Part shown: positions 23,307 through 32,936 of the stretch, piece after piece
Layout of the letters: each line of letters begins with the position of its first letter
Position numbering within the stretch: the first letter of the stretch is position 1
Position numbers and translations under genes: made by a program
Source of the DNA: Rhodocyclaceae bacterium
GTDB lineage: Bacteria; Pseudomonadota; Gammaproteobacteria; Burkholderiales; Rhodocyclaceae
Length of the DNA: 32,936 nucleotides
Direction of reading: 5' to 3'
NCBI GenBank assembly: GCA_011391215.1
Contig: JAABQX010000059.1
Location: forward strand, 26,766-59,701
The notes under the pieces: model-generated
Databases searched by the model: none
What the model was told of the DNA's origin: nothing
What the model saw: the letters and a program-made list of their open reading frames with translations, nothing else

Positions 23307-24249
23307 GCAGACTTTCCAGCAAGGTGTCGAAATCTTCCGGCAGCGGCGATTTCCAGCCCATGTGCTCGCCCGAGGCGGGATGTTCCAGTGCCAGTTTCCA
23401 CGCATGCAGCGCCTGGCGTGGAAAGGCATCAAGCGCCGCATCGCCGCACTTCGTCTTGCCATATACCGGGTCGCCAACCAGGGGATGGCGGATGCTGGCC
23501 ATATGTACGCGGATCTGATGGGTGCGGCCGGTTTCGAGCCGGCATTCGACCAGCGTGCAGCGCTCGAAATACTCTCTTACGGCATAGTGGGTGCGCGCCT
23601 CCTTGCCGCCGTATTTCAGCACCGCCATCTTGATGCGCTGCACGGGGTGGCGCCCCAGCGGCGCATCCACGGTGCCGTCGTGCTCGACCTGGCCATGCAC
23701 CAGTGCGAGGTAGTTGCGTTTCACGGTGTGCGCCTGCAGTTGGCGCACCAGGTCAGTCTGCGCCGCCAGGGTCTTGGCGACAACCAGCAGCCCGGAAGTT
23801 TCCTTGTCCAGCCGGTGCACAATGCCGGCGCGCGGTATGCCGGCGAGCGCTGGCGCGTGGTGGAGCAGGGCGTTCATCAAGGTGCCGCCGGCGTTGCCGT
23901 TGCCCGGATGCACCACCAGCCCGGCCGGCTTGTCGATGACGATCAGCGTTGCGTCTTCGAAGACGATGGGCAAGTCGATGTCCTCGGCGACATCGACAAA
24001 AGTCGGCGCTGGCGGGACGGCGATGGAAAGCGTTTCACCACCCCAGACCTTGTGCTTGGCATCGGCCGTGGCGCCGTCGAGAAGGATCAGGCCGTCCTTC
24101 AGCCAGGCTTGCAGCCGGCTGCGTGAATGCTCGGGCAGCAGCTTCGCCAGCGCGGCATCCAGCCGCAGGCCGGCACATTCGACCGGAATGGTGATTTCTG
24201 CTGGGCTATAATCGCCGGCACTTATTTGGCTCACTTGGAATTCGCTCAT
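23296..24249 (-). CDS. rluD: 23S rRNA pseudouridine synthase RluD
   Basis: AGLRLDAALAKLLPEHSRSRLQAWLKDG (S4-like), GIVHRLDKETSGLLVVAKT, ETGRTHQIRVHMASIRHPLVGDPVYG. Confidence 0.93.
   Translation of the reverse strand: MSEFQVSQISAGDYSPAEITIPVECAGLRLDAALAKLLPEHSRSRLQAWLKDGLILLDGATADAKHKVWGGETLSIAVPPAPTFVDVAEDIDLPIVFEDATLIVIDKPAGLVVHPGNGNAGGTLMNALLHHAPALAGIPRAGIVHRLDKETSGLLVVAKTLAAQTDLVRQLQAHTVKRNYLALVHGQVEHDGTVDAPLGRHPVQRIKMAVLKYGGKEARTHYAVREYFERCTLVECRLETGRTHQIRVHMASIRHPLVGDPVYGKTKCGDAALDAFPRQALHAWKLALEHPASGEHMGWKSPLPEDFDTLLESLREE
23998..24020 (-). repeat. dispersed motif, exact copy in rluD
   Basis: Minus strand CCGTCCCGCCAGCGCCGACTTTT. Confidence 0.95.
24207..24212 (+). promoter_or_regulatory. 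candidate -10 box (TATAAT) for bamD, inside the rluD 5' coding region
   Basis: Exact TATAAT about 38 nt upstream of the bamD ATG; no good -35 seen at the standard spacing. Confidence 0.45.
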
Positions 24250-24250
24250 C

Positions 24251-25045
24251 ATGCGTAGTTTAGCCTCCCTGCTTGCCATTCTCGTCCTGACACTGTTTGC
24301 CGGTTGCGGTCTGCTGCCCGATCAGATCGACGAAACCGCCGGCTGGTCGGCCAACAAGCTGTATGCCGAAGCCAAAACCGCCATGGGCGAGGGCGCCTAC
24401 GACAAGGCGGTCAAGTATTTCGAAAAGCTCGAAGCGCGTTATCCCTACGGCCGCTATGCCCAGCAGTCGCAGCTTGAAGTGGCTTACGCCTACTACAAGC
24501 AGGAAGAAAAAGCCTCGGCTATCGCCGCCTGCGACCGTTTCATCCGCCTGCACCCCAACCATCCCAACGTCGATTACGCCTATTACCTCAAGGGGCTGGT
24601 GAATTTCAACGAGGATCTCGGTCTGATGGGCCACGTCAGCATGCAGGACCTGACCGAGCGCGACCCGAAGGCCGCAGCCGAGTCGTTTGCGGCGTTCAAG
24701 ACTCTGGTCAACAAGTTCCCGGATAGCAAATACGCTCAGGATGCCACGCAACGCATGGCTTACCTCGTGAATGCGCTGGCTTCGCACGAGGTGCATGTTG
24801 CACAGTACTACATGCGCCGTGGCGCCTATGTCGCCGCCGCCAACCGTGCTCAGGCAGCGCTAAAAACCTACCCGGACGCCCCCGCCAACGAAGAAGCGCT
24901 GTTCGTCCTGATCAAGGCCTATGATGCGCTGAACATGGCTGATTTGCGTGACGATGCCGAGCGCGTGATGCGGAAGAATTTCCCCAACAGCGAGTATTAC
25001 AAGCGTGGTCTGAACAAGGACGTGCCGTGGTGGAAACTCTGGTAA
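24251..25045 (+). CDS. bamD: outer membrane assembly lipoprotein BamD (ComL)
   Basis: Lipobox LFAGCGLLPD; YEKAV-like YDKAVKYFEKLEARYPYGRYAQQSQLEVAYAYYK TPR; HPNVDYAYYLKGL. Confidence 0.93.
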   Translation: MRSLASLLAILVLTLFAGCGLLPDQIDETAGWSANKLYAEAKTAMGEGAYDKAVKYFEKLEARYPYGRYAQQSQLEVAYAYYKQEEKASAIAACDRFIRLHPNHPNVDYAYYLKGLVNFNEDLGLMGHVSMQDLTERDPKAAAESFAAFKTLVNKFPDSKYAQDATQRMAYLVNALASHEVHVAQYYMRRGAYVAAANRAQAALKTYPDAPANEEALFVLIKAYDALNMADLRDDAERVMRKNFPNSEYYKRGLNKDVPWWKLW

Positions 25046-25052
25046 GCGTTTC

Positions 25053-25790
25053 TTAGGAACGCTGGCGGCGTGCCTCGAACAGGCAGATGCCGCTTGCCAC
25101 CGAAACATTCAGGCTTTCCACCGAGCCGTACATCGGAATGCGCGCCAGTTCATCGCAGGTCTCGCGCGTCAGACGGCGCAGTCCTTCACCCTCGGCTCCG
25201 AGCACCCAGGCTGTTGCACCCTTCTGCTCGATGGCATACAAATCTTTCGTTGCTTCGCCGGCTGCGCCGATCGTCCAGATGCCGCGCTCCTTGATCTCGC
25301 GCAATGACCTCGCGAGGTTGGTGACGACGACGTAGGGCACGGTATCTGCCGCGCCGCTCGCCACCTTGATCGCCGTGGCGTTGAGGCCGCAGGCGCGATC
25401 CTTTGGCGCCACCACGGCATGCGCGCCGGCCGCATCGGCGACACGCAGGCAGGCCCCCAGATTGTGCGGATCGGTGACTCCGTCGAGCACCAGCAACAAC
25501 GCCGGCTCAGCGAGGTTGTCGAGTACATCGTCGAGCGTCACGAAGCGTTGCTGTGCCGCGACCTTCGCCACGACGCCCTGATGCCGCGCGCCCGGCGCCA
25601 TGCTGTCGAGTCGCGCCGCATCGACACTCGTGACGCGCACGCCGCGCGACTCGGCCAACTGGACGAGATCGCGCGCGCGGTTGTCGTGCCGGGCGGCGGC
25701 AAGATAAATCTCGCGCACGCCCTCGGGATCGTGGCGCAGCTTGGCGATCACGGCGTGAAAACCGTGGATCAGGCGTGTGTCGTCAGCCAC
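25053..25790 (-). CDS. rlmB: 23S rRNA (guanosine-2'-O)-methyltransferase RlmB
   Basis: [83 protein letters not shown]. Confidence 0.94.
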   Translation of the reverse strand: MADDTRLIHGFHAVIAKLRHDPEGVREIYLAAARHDNRARDLVQLAESRGVRVTSVDAARLDSMAPGARHQGVVAKVAAQQRFVTLDDVLDNLAEPALLLVLDGVTDPHNLGACLRVADAAGAHAVVAPKDRACGLNATAIKVASGAADTVPYVVVTNLARSLREIKERGIWTIGAAGEATKDLYAIEQKGATAWVLGAEGEGLRRLTRETCDELARIPMYGSVESLNVSVASGICLFEARRQRS

Positions 25791-25795
25791 ACTGT

Positions 25796-26704
25796 TCAGC
25801 CATGCTTGATGACACGATACTGCGCCGTCATGCGGTGGGTCTCGCCCGGCGCCAGGGTAATGACATCGTCGGCCGCATTGGCGGTTTCGACGCAGACCAT
25901 TTTGTTCTCTCCTTGCCGGCCGAAATCGCCCATCTTTGTGGCCTTTTCAGCGCCCGGATTCCACACCACCGTGGAACGGCTGCCCGTGCTGGTGATGAGG
26001 ATCGTGCGTTTCAATACCGGGTCGATGATCCCGGTACAGCCAGTGGTACCCAGATAAACCCGGTCGGTTTCACCGGCAAAGCTCACTGCGCCCTTCTGTT
26101 TCTTGAGCTTGCCGCCGGCGACCTTGTCGATGTAGGCGCAGCCTTCCAATCCGGCGATGCTGGTTTGGCGAATATCGCCGATTTCAAAATAGGTATGCAG
26201 CGCCTGGCCCAACTGGAAAGGCGCCTTGCCGTCGTTTCGGGTGGACAGGCCGATGACGAGTTCCTGGCCGATGGTGATGCTGTTGCGCGCGGAGGTCGCG
26301 TGCGGCCACTGGGCGCGCGCTGTGTCGTTCATCGCTGGCTCAAACTCAAGGCGCACGCGCCCGTCGGGTAGTTTGCGGGCATCGAGCAGCGTCCAGGGAA
26401 TCGTCCGCGCGAAGCCGTGACCGGGATAGGCTGCTTCGGTCGCATGTGCGCCGAACCAGGGCCAGCACAGCGGCACACCGCCACGGATCGACTTGCCCGG
26501 CGCAAATTTCGCGGCCTTCGACAACCAGATCACCGGTTTCTGGCCTTTCGGTTGCCAGGTCATGACATGGGCGCCCTGCAAGGCCACGGTCGCCGTCGAA
26601 AAAGGCGTCGTGATCTTGAGGGTGATGAAGTCAGGTGCAACCTCGGTGAAAGATAAAAAGTCGGCGCTGGCGTAACGGCTCTGCAGGTCGGCAAGTTGTG
26701 TCAT
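25796..26704 (-). CDS. D-hexose-6-phosphate mutarotase (YeaD-like)
   Basis: [67 protein letters not shown]. Confidence 0.9.
   Translation of the reverse strand: MTQLADLQSRYASADFLSFTEVAPDFITLKITTPFSTATVALQGAHVMTWQPKGQKPVIWLSKAAKFAPGKSIRGGVPLCWPWFGAHATEAAYPGHGFARTIPWTLLDARKLPDGRVRLEFEPAMNDTARAQWPHATSARNSITIGQELVIGLSTRNDGKAPFQLGQALHTYFEIGDIRQTSIAGLEGCAYIDKVAGGKLKKQKGAVSFAGETDRVYLGTTGCTGIIDPVLKRTILITSTGSRSTVVWNPGAEKATKMGDFGRQGENKMVCVETANAADDVITLAPGETHRMTAQYRVIKHG
26655..26678 (-). repeat. dispersed motif copy at the 5' end of the mutarotase gene
   Basis: Minus strand CCGTTACGCCAGCGCCGACTTTTT. Confidence 0.93.
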
Positions 26705-26735
26705 TGCTGTGGCTCCTTGGTTTCAGTTGTTGGTT

Positions 26736-27176
26736 TTATGGTGTTTTGAATTCTGCCAGGCTTTCGCTGGCGATTTCCCTGACTTCGGCGTCCGGATCGT
26801 CCAGCCGTGCCTCCAGAAAGCGCATCGCCTCGGGTGCAGCCGAGAGGCCGAGAAAATGGCAGGCATCGGCACGCACTCGTGCATCGCCGTGCCCCGTCAG
26901 CATGCCGAGTGCCGGCACCAGCGTCTTGAGTGCGGCGCTACCTGCATATTGTTCGAAGACCGCGCTGGCGCCGAAACGCACATTCATGTCCGCTTCCGGA
27001 TTCGCGACAATGGGCAGGAGGTCGGCAAGCGTTGCCGGCTTCCGCGCCACAACTTCGAGCACGCGCTTCAGCTGCCCTTCGAACAGCCAGATTTGAAATT
27101 GCTCGGCGCGGTCGCGCATGCCCAGTCGCAAAGCCTCGCGCGTGGTGTGCGCAGCGAGCGGATAACCGAAACTCAT
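26736..27176 (-). CDS. HEAT-repeat domain protein
   Basis: Repeated helical units (LLPIVANPEADMNVRFGASAVFEQY..., ARVRADACHFLGL, AEVREIASESLAEF); 4-nt overlap with the rnr stop. Confidence 0.7.
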   Translation of the reverse strand: MSFGYPLAAHTTREALRLGMRDRAEQFQIWLFEGQLKRVLEVVARKPATLADLLPIVANPEADMNVRFGASAVFEQYAGSAALKTLVPALGMLTGHGDARVRADACHFLGLSAAPEAMRFLEARLDDPDAEVREIASESLAEFKTP

Positions 27177-29386
27177 TTGTCTTCTGCCAGCCGGAAGTCA
27201 ATCTTGTTCTGATCCAGATCAACGCGTACCAACTGCACGCGCACGCGGTCGGACAGACGGTAGCGTGCGCCGGTGCGTTCGCCGACCATGGCGTGTGCTT
27301 TTTCGTCGAAGTGGAAGTAGTCGCGGCCGAGGTCGGAAACGTGTACCAGGCCCTCGACGAATACCGTATCGAGCGCGACGAAGATACCGAAGGGCACCAC
27401 CGACGAGATGCTGCCGGTGAAGATTTCGCCAACGCGATCCTGCATGTACCAGCACTTGAGCCAGGCATCGACGTCGCGCGTGGCATCGTCGGCGCGGCGT
27501 TCGGTGGCCGAGCAGGCCAGGCCGATCTGTTCCCAGTCGCCGCCCGGATCGTAGTGCCGTCCCGCCAGCGCCGACTTTATGGCGCGGTGGATCAGCAGGT
27601 CGGGGTAGCGACGGATCGGCGAGGTGAAGTGCGTGTAGCTCTCGTAGGCCAGGCCGAAATGGCCGACGTTGTCGGGGCTGTAGATCGCCTGGCGCAGCGA
27701 GCGCAGCATCACGGTTTGCAGGAGTTGCTTGTCGGGCCGGTTGGCGATCTTGTCGATCAACTGGGCGTAATCCTTCGCCTGCGGATCATCGCCGCCGGTC
27801 AACTGCAGTCCGAAAGTACCAAGGAAATCGCGCAGCTTGGTCAGCCGCTCGGGTGTCGGCCCTTCATGCACGCGATAGAGCGCGAGATGTTCGCGTTCCT
27901 TGAGAAAGTCAGAGGCGCAGACGTTGGCCGCCAGCATGCACTCTTCGATGACGCGGTGCGCGTCGTTGCGTTCATAAGGCACAATGTTGGCGATCTTGCC
28001 GTGGTCATCGAACACCATTTGCGTCTCGACGGTCTCGAAGTCGATGGCGCCGCGCTTCTCGCGCGCCTTGGCGAGGGTGCGATAGAGGGCGTCCAGATTT
28101 TCGAGGAAGGGCAGCAGCTTGCCGACCTTCTCCAGCGCCGCCCCATCCTTGTCGTAAAGCGCTGCCGCGACTTCGGTATAGGTCAGTCGCGCATGCGACC
28201 ACATCACCGCCGGATAGAAACGATATTGCTTGATCGCACCGGTGGCGGAAATCGCCATGTCGCAGACCATGCAGAGGCGTTCGACTTGCGGGTTGAGCGA
28301 ACACAGCCCGTTCGACAGTTTTTCCGGCAGCATCGGGATGACGCGGCGCGGGAAATAAACGGAGTTGCCCCGCTCGCGGGCATCCTTGTCGAGCGGTCCG
28401 CTATCGGCGACGTAGTGCGATACATCGGCAATCGCCACGATGAGGCGATAACCCTTGCCCTGGCGCACGCAATAGACGGCGTCGTCGAAGTCCTTCGCCG
28501 TCTCGCCGTCGATGGTGACGAGCGGCAGTTGCGTAACATCCTCGCGGCCCTTCCAGTCCATCTTGCGCACGGCATCCGGCAGCTTCCTGGTTTCGGCCAG
28601 CGCATCTTTCGAAAACTCGAAGGGCAACTCGTGCTTGCGCAGGGCGATCTCGATTTCCATGCCGGGGTCGGCGTAGTTGCCGAGAATCTCGATGACGCGG
28701 CCGATCGGTTGCGATTGCTTCGACGGTTGCTCGACGATCTCGATCATCACCACTTGCCCGGCCTTGGGGCGCAATGCTTTCCGATCACCTTTTTCCGGCG
28801 GCGCGACGAGAATGTCCTGGCTGATGCGTTTGTTCTCGGCGACAACGAAGGAAACGCCATGCTCCTGGAACACCCGACCGACGATCTGCCGGTTGGCCCG
28901 TTCGGTGACTTCGACGATCTTGCCTTCCGGCCGTCCTTTGCGATCCAGCCCGGCCACGCGCGCGATGGCATGGTCACCGTGCAGCACCTTGTCCATTTCC
29001 TTTTCGGCGAGGAACAAGTCGGGGCCGCCATCCTCGCGCACGAGGAAACCGAAGCCGTCGGGGTGCCCCTGCACACGGCCCTTCAGCAGGTCGGCCTTGT
29101 CGGGAATCAGCCAGTCGTTGCGACGGTTTTGTAGCAGTTGCGCATCGCGCGCCATCGCCCCAAGCCGACGCCGGAACGGCTCCTGCTCGAAATCGGCGAT
29201 GTCGAGAAGATGGCAAATACGCTCGAAGCCAACGGGAACCCCCAAGTCGGCGAGCGTTTGCAGAATGTATTCGCGGCTTGGTAACGGGTGCTCATATTTT
29301 TTGACTTCGCGCTCGAACTCGGGGTCGGCAGTGCGAATTTTCGAGAGCTTGGTTGTCTTGGTTTTGTGGTTTGCTTTGTTTGACAT
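27173..29386 (-). CDS. rnr: ribonuclease R
   Basis: VTIDGETAKDFDDAVYC, HFGLAYESYTHFTSPIRRYPDLLIHRAIKSAL, ERRADDATRDVDAWLKCWYM, C-terminal S1 domain. Likely start MSNKANHK at 29386. Confidence 0.93.
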   Translation of the reverse strand: MSNKANHKTKTTKLSKIRTADPEFEREVKKYEHPLPSREYILQTLADLGVPVGFERICHLLDIADFEQEPFRRRLGAMARDAQLLQNRRNDWLIPDKADLLKGRVQGHPDGFGFLVREDGGPDLFLAEKEMDKVLHGDHAIARVAGLDRKGRPEGKIVEVTERANRQIVGRVFQEHGVSFVVAENKRISQDILVAPPEKGDRKALRPKAGQVVMIEIVEQPSKQSQPIGRVIEILGNYADPGMEIEIALRKHELPFEFSKDALAETRKLPDAVRKMDWKGREDVTQLPLVTIDGETAKDFDDAVYCVRQGKGYRLIVAIADVSHYVADSGPLDKDARERGNSVYFPRRVIPMLPEKLSNGLCSLNPQVERLCMVCDMAISATGAIKQYRFYPAVMWSHARLTYTEVAAALYDKDGAALEKVGKLLPFLENLDALYRTLAKAREKRGAIDFETVETQMVFDDHGKIANIVPYERNDAHRVIEECMLAANVCASDFLKEREHLALYRVHEGPTPERLTKLRDFLGTFGLQLTGGDDPQAKDYAQLIDKIANRPDKQLLQTVMLRSLRQAIYSPDNVGHFGLAYESYTHFTSPIRRYPDLLIHRAIKSALAGRHYDPGGDWEQIGLACSATERRADDATRDVDAWLKCWYMQDRVGEIFTGSISSVVPFGIFVALDTVFVEGLVHVSDLGRDYFHFDEKAHAMVGERTGARYRLSDRVRVQLVRVDLDQNKIDFRLAEDK
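27557..27578 (+). repeat. dispersed motif, exact copy in rnr
   Basis: CCGTCCCGCCAGCGCCGACTTT. Confidence 0.95.
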
Positions 29387-29426
29387 TGGTTGTATTTTCT
29401 TTAGAATGCGCGCCTCTTGCACGTCT

Positions 29427-29511
<85 letters not shown>

Positions 29512-29533
29512 AACAGACGCGTGAGAATACATT

Positions 29534-29562
29534 AAAGCTGCTGGATTTCAGCGGCTTTTTTT
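29534..29562. terminator. bidirectional intrinsic terminator shared by tRNA-Leu and the convergent DUF1850 gene
   Basis: AAAGCTGCTG-GATTT-CAGCGGCTTTTTTT; A-tract and T-tract flank the stem; overlaps the DUF1850 stop. Confidence 0.75.
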
Positions 29563-29937
29563 ATTGCTGTGGTGCGCAGGGGACTAACTCCATCACCACA
29601 TTTTCCGGTAGGCTCGGCAGCCATTCCACGACGGTTTTGCATTGCTCCCGGCTGCACAGGATATAGGGTGCGACATACGGAGAATGGCGCAATGCGATGA
29701 CCGGCAAAAGCGGCAGACTGGGCTTGTAGTGCCAGGTACCCTCTCTCAGTAATGCGCCGGCAGGGGGTTCCATGCCCGCACCTGTGCTGCTTACCCGTGC
29801 TTCGGTCAGTTCGAGGGCGCCACCTTGCAGACGATAGTCTTCCTCCCAAACGGTTTTTTGCACGGAGTGCGTCCAGCGCAGCGTGATTGCCTCGCCGAGA
29901 GGCGCAATCAGCAAGCCGGCGATCAGGCAGATTCCGC

Positions 29938-29941
<4 letters not shown>
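29561..29941 (-). CDS. DUF1850 domain-containing protein
   Basis: LRWTHSVQKTVWEEDYRL (DUF1850-like W-x-HSVE-type motif); 3' of a TRAP fused permease. Probable TTG start overlapping the permease TGA. Confidence 0.7.
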
Positions 29942-32007
<2,066 letters not shown>

Positions 32008-32017
32008 TTTGCCCTGC

Positions 32018-32936
32018 TTACTTCAGCAGTCCGGCTTCGCGGTAGTACTTCTCGGCGCCGGGGTGCAGCGGAACCGGCGAGCCGATGGCCACGGTTTCCT
32101 TCTTGATCGCCTTGGCGGCGGCGTGGGCGGCAACCATGGCGTCGAGGTTTTCCATCATCGACTTGGTCATCTTGTAGACCGTCTCGGCCGGAACGCCTTC
32201 ATGGGTGACCAGATAGTTCGGGACGATCACGGTCGGCACGTCGGTCGTCTGGCCATTGTAAGTATTCGACGGAATCACGCCGGACTGATAGGCGGGATCA
32301 CCGATTTTTGTTACCACGTCGGCAGGAATCGGGATGACGACAATCTTGACCGCCGTTGCCAGATCGCGTACCGCCGCGACACCGAGGCCCGAGGAGAGCA
32401 GCGTAGCGTCGAGCTGACGGTTCTTGATGAGTTCGACGGACTCCGCGTAACCCAGATATTCGACTTTACCCAGATCTTTGTAGCTCATGCCGACCGCCTT
32501 GAGAATGTCGCGACTATTCAGCTCGGTGCCGCTCTTCGGGGCGCCGACGGAAACGCGCTTGCCTTTCAAGTCGGCGAGCGAGTTGATGCCTGCGTCGGCG
32601 GCGGCAAGAAAGTGGATGTAGTTCGGATAGATGGAAGCGAGGGTACGCAGCTTATCGAGCTTGCTTTTGAAACCGACATCTGCATTGCCCTTCCAGGCTT
32701 CACTCAGGGTGTCGCCGAGTGTGAAGGCGACTTCACCCTTGCCCGCTTGCAGCAGGTTGAGGTTTTCGGCACTGGCCTTGGTGGCCTGCACGGAGGTCTT
32801 GGCATCGGGCATGACCTTGCCGTAAATCTGGGTCAGCGAGACGCCCAGCGGGTAATACACACCGCTGGTGCCGCCGGTCAGCACGTTGATAAATTCGGCG
32901 GCCTGGCTGGCGGAAACGGTCAGGGCGAGTGCAGAG
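32018..32936 (-). CDS. TAXI-family TRAP transporter solute-binding protein (N-terminus runs off the window)
   Basis: VLTGGTSGVYYPLGVSLTQIY, KGKRVSVGAPKSGTE. The frame stays open upstream as SALALTVSASQAAEFIN (signal peptide) to the window end. Confidence 0.9.
   Translation of the reverse strand, partial: SALALTVSASQAAEFINVLTGGTSGVYYPLGVSLTQIYGKVMPDAKTSVQATKASAENLNLLQAGKGEVAFTLGDTLSEAWKGNADVGFKSKLDKLRTLASIYPNYIHFLAAADAGINSLADLKGKRVSVGAPKSGTELNSRDILKAVGMSYKDLGKVEYLGYAESVELIKNRQLDATLLSSGLGVAAVRDLATAVKIVVIPIPADVVTKIGDPAYQSGVIPSNTYNGQTTDVPTVIVPNYLVTHEGVPAETVYKMTKSMMENLDAMVAAHAAAKAIKKETVAIGSPVPLHPGAEKYYREAGLLK

Noticed and set aside
26930-29134. 734-aa plus-strand ORF antisense to rnr
   Set aside because: The RNase R minus-strand reading is unambiguous; the antisense sequence shows no family motif and is a GC-bias shadow ORF.

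Overview
Roughly 33 kb of GC-rich chromosome. Gene content (phaC/phaB/phaR, TAXI-TRAP, pgeF-rluD-bamD) suggests a betaproteobacterium, possibly Rhodocyclales-like (inference). Almost all genes are recognisable housekeeping or metabolic families: PAS and MBL-fold proteins; a Mla-type MCE lipid ABC cassette with an auxiliary lipoprotein; an envelope cluster (Lmo0937/DUF5670-like, BON lipoprotein, AI-2E transporter, 2929-aa cyclic beta-glucan synthase); tRNA-Ala and tRNA-Glu; an FAD-linked oxidase, rimO, phaR, phaB and phaC; pgeF, rluD and bamD; rlmB; a mutarotase; a HEAT-repeat protein; rnr; tRNA-Leu; and DUF1850 plus a fused TRAP permease plus a TAXI binding protein. The main unexplained signal is a dispersed 22-24 bp repeat, consensus CCGT-NN-CGCCAGCGCCGACTTT(TT). 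There are 8 strong copies (4 of them identical over 22 bp), one inverted partner copy and about 2 degenerate copies. They occur on both strands, mostly inside unrelated conserved genes and in at least four reading frames. At one gene start, the only deviation from consensus is the ATG start codon itself. This looks like a DNA-level motif that genes accommodate, comparable in density and behaviour to DNA uptake sequences or architecture motifs, and not a protein motif. Its function cannot be determined from this window.
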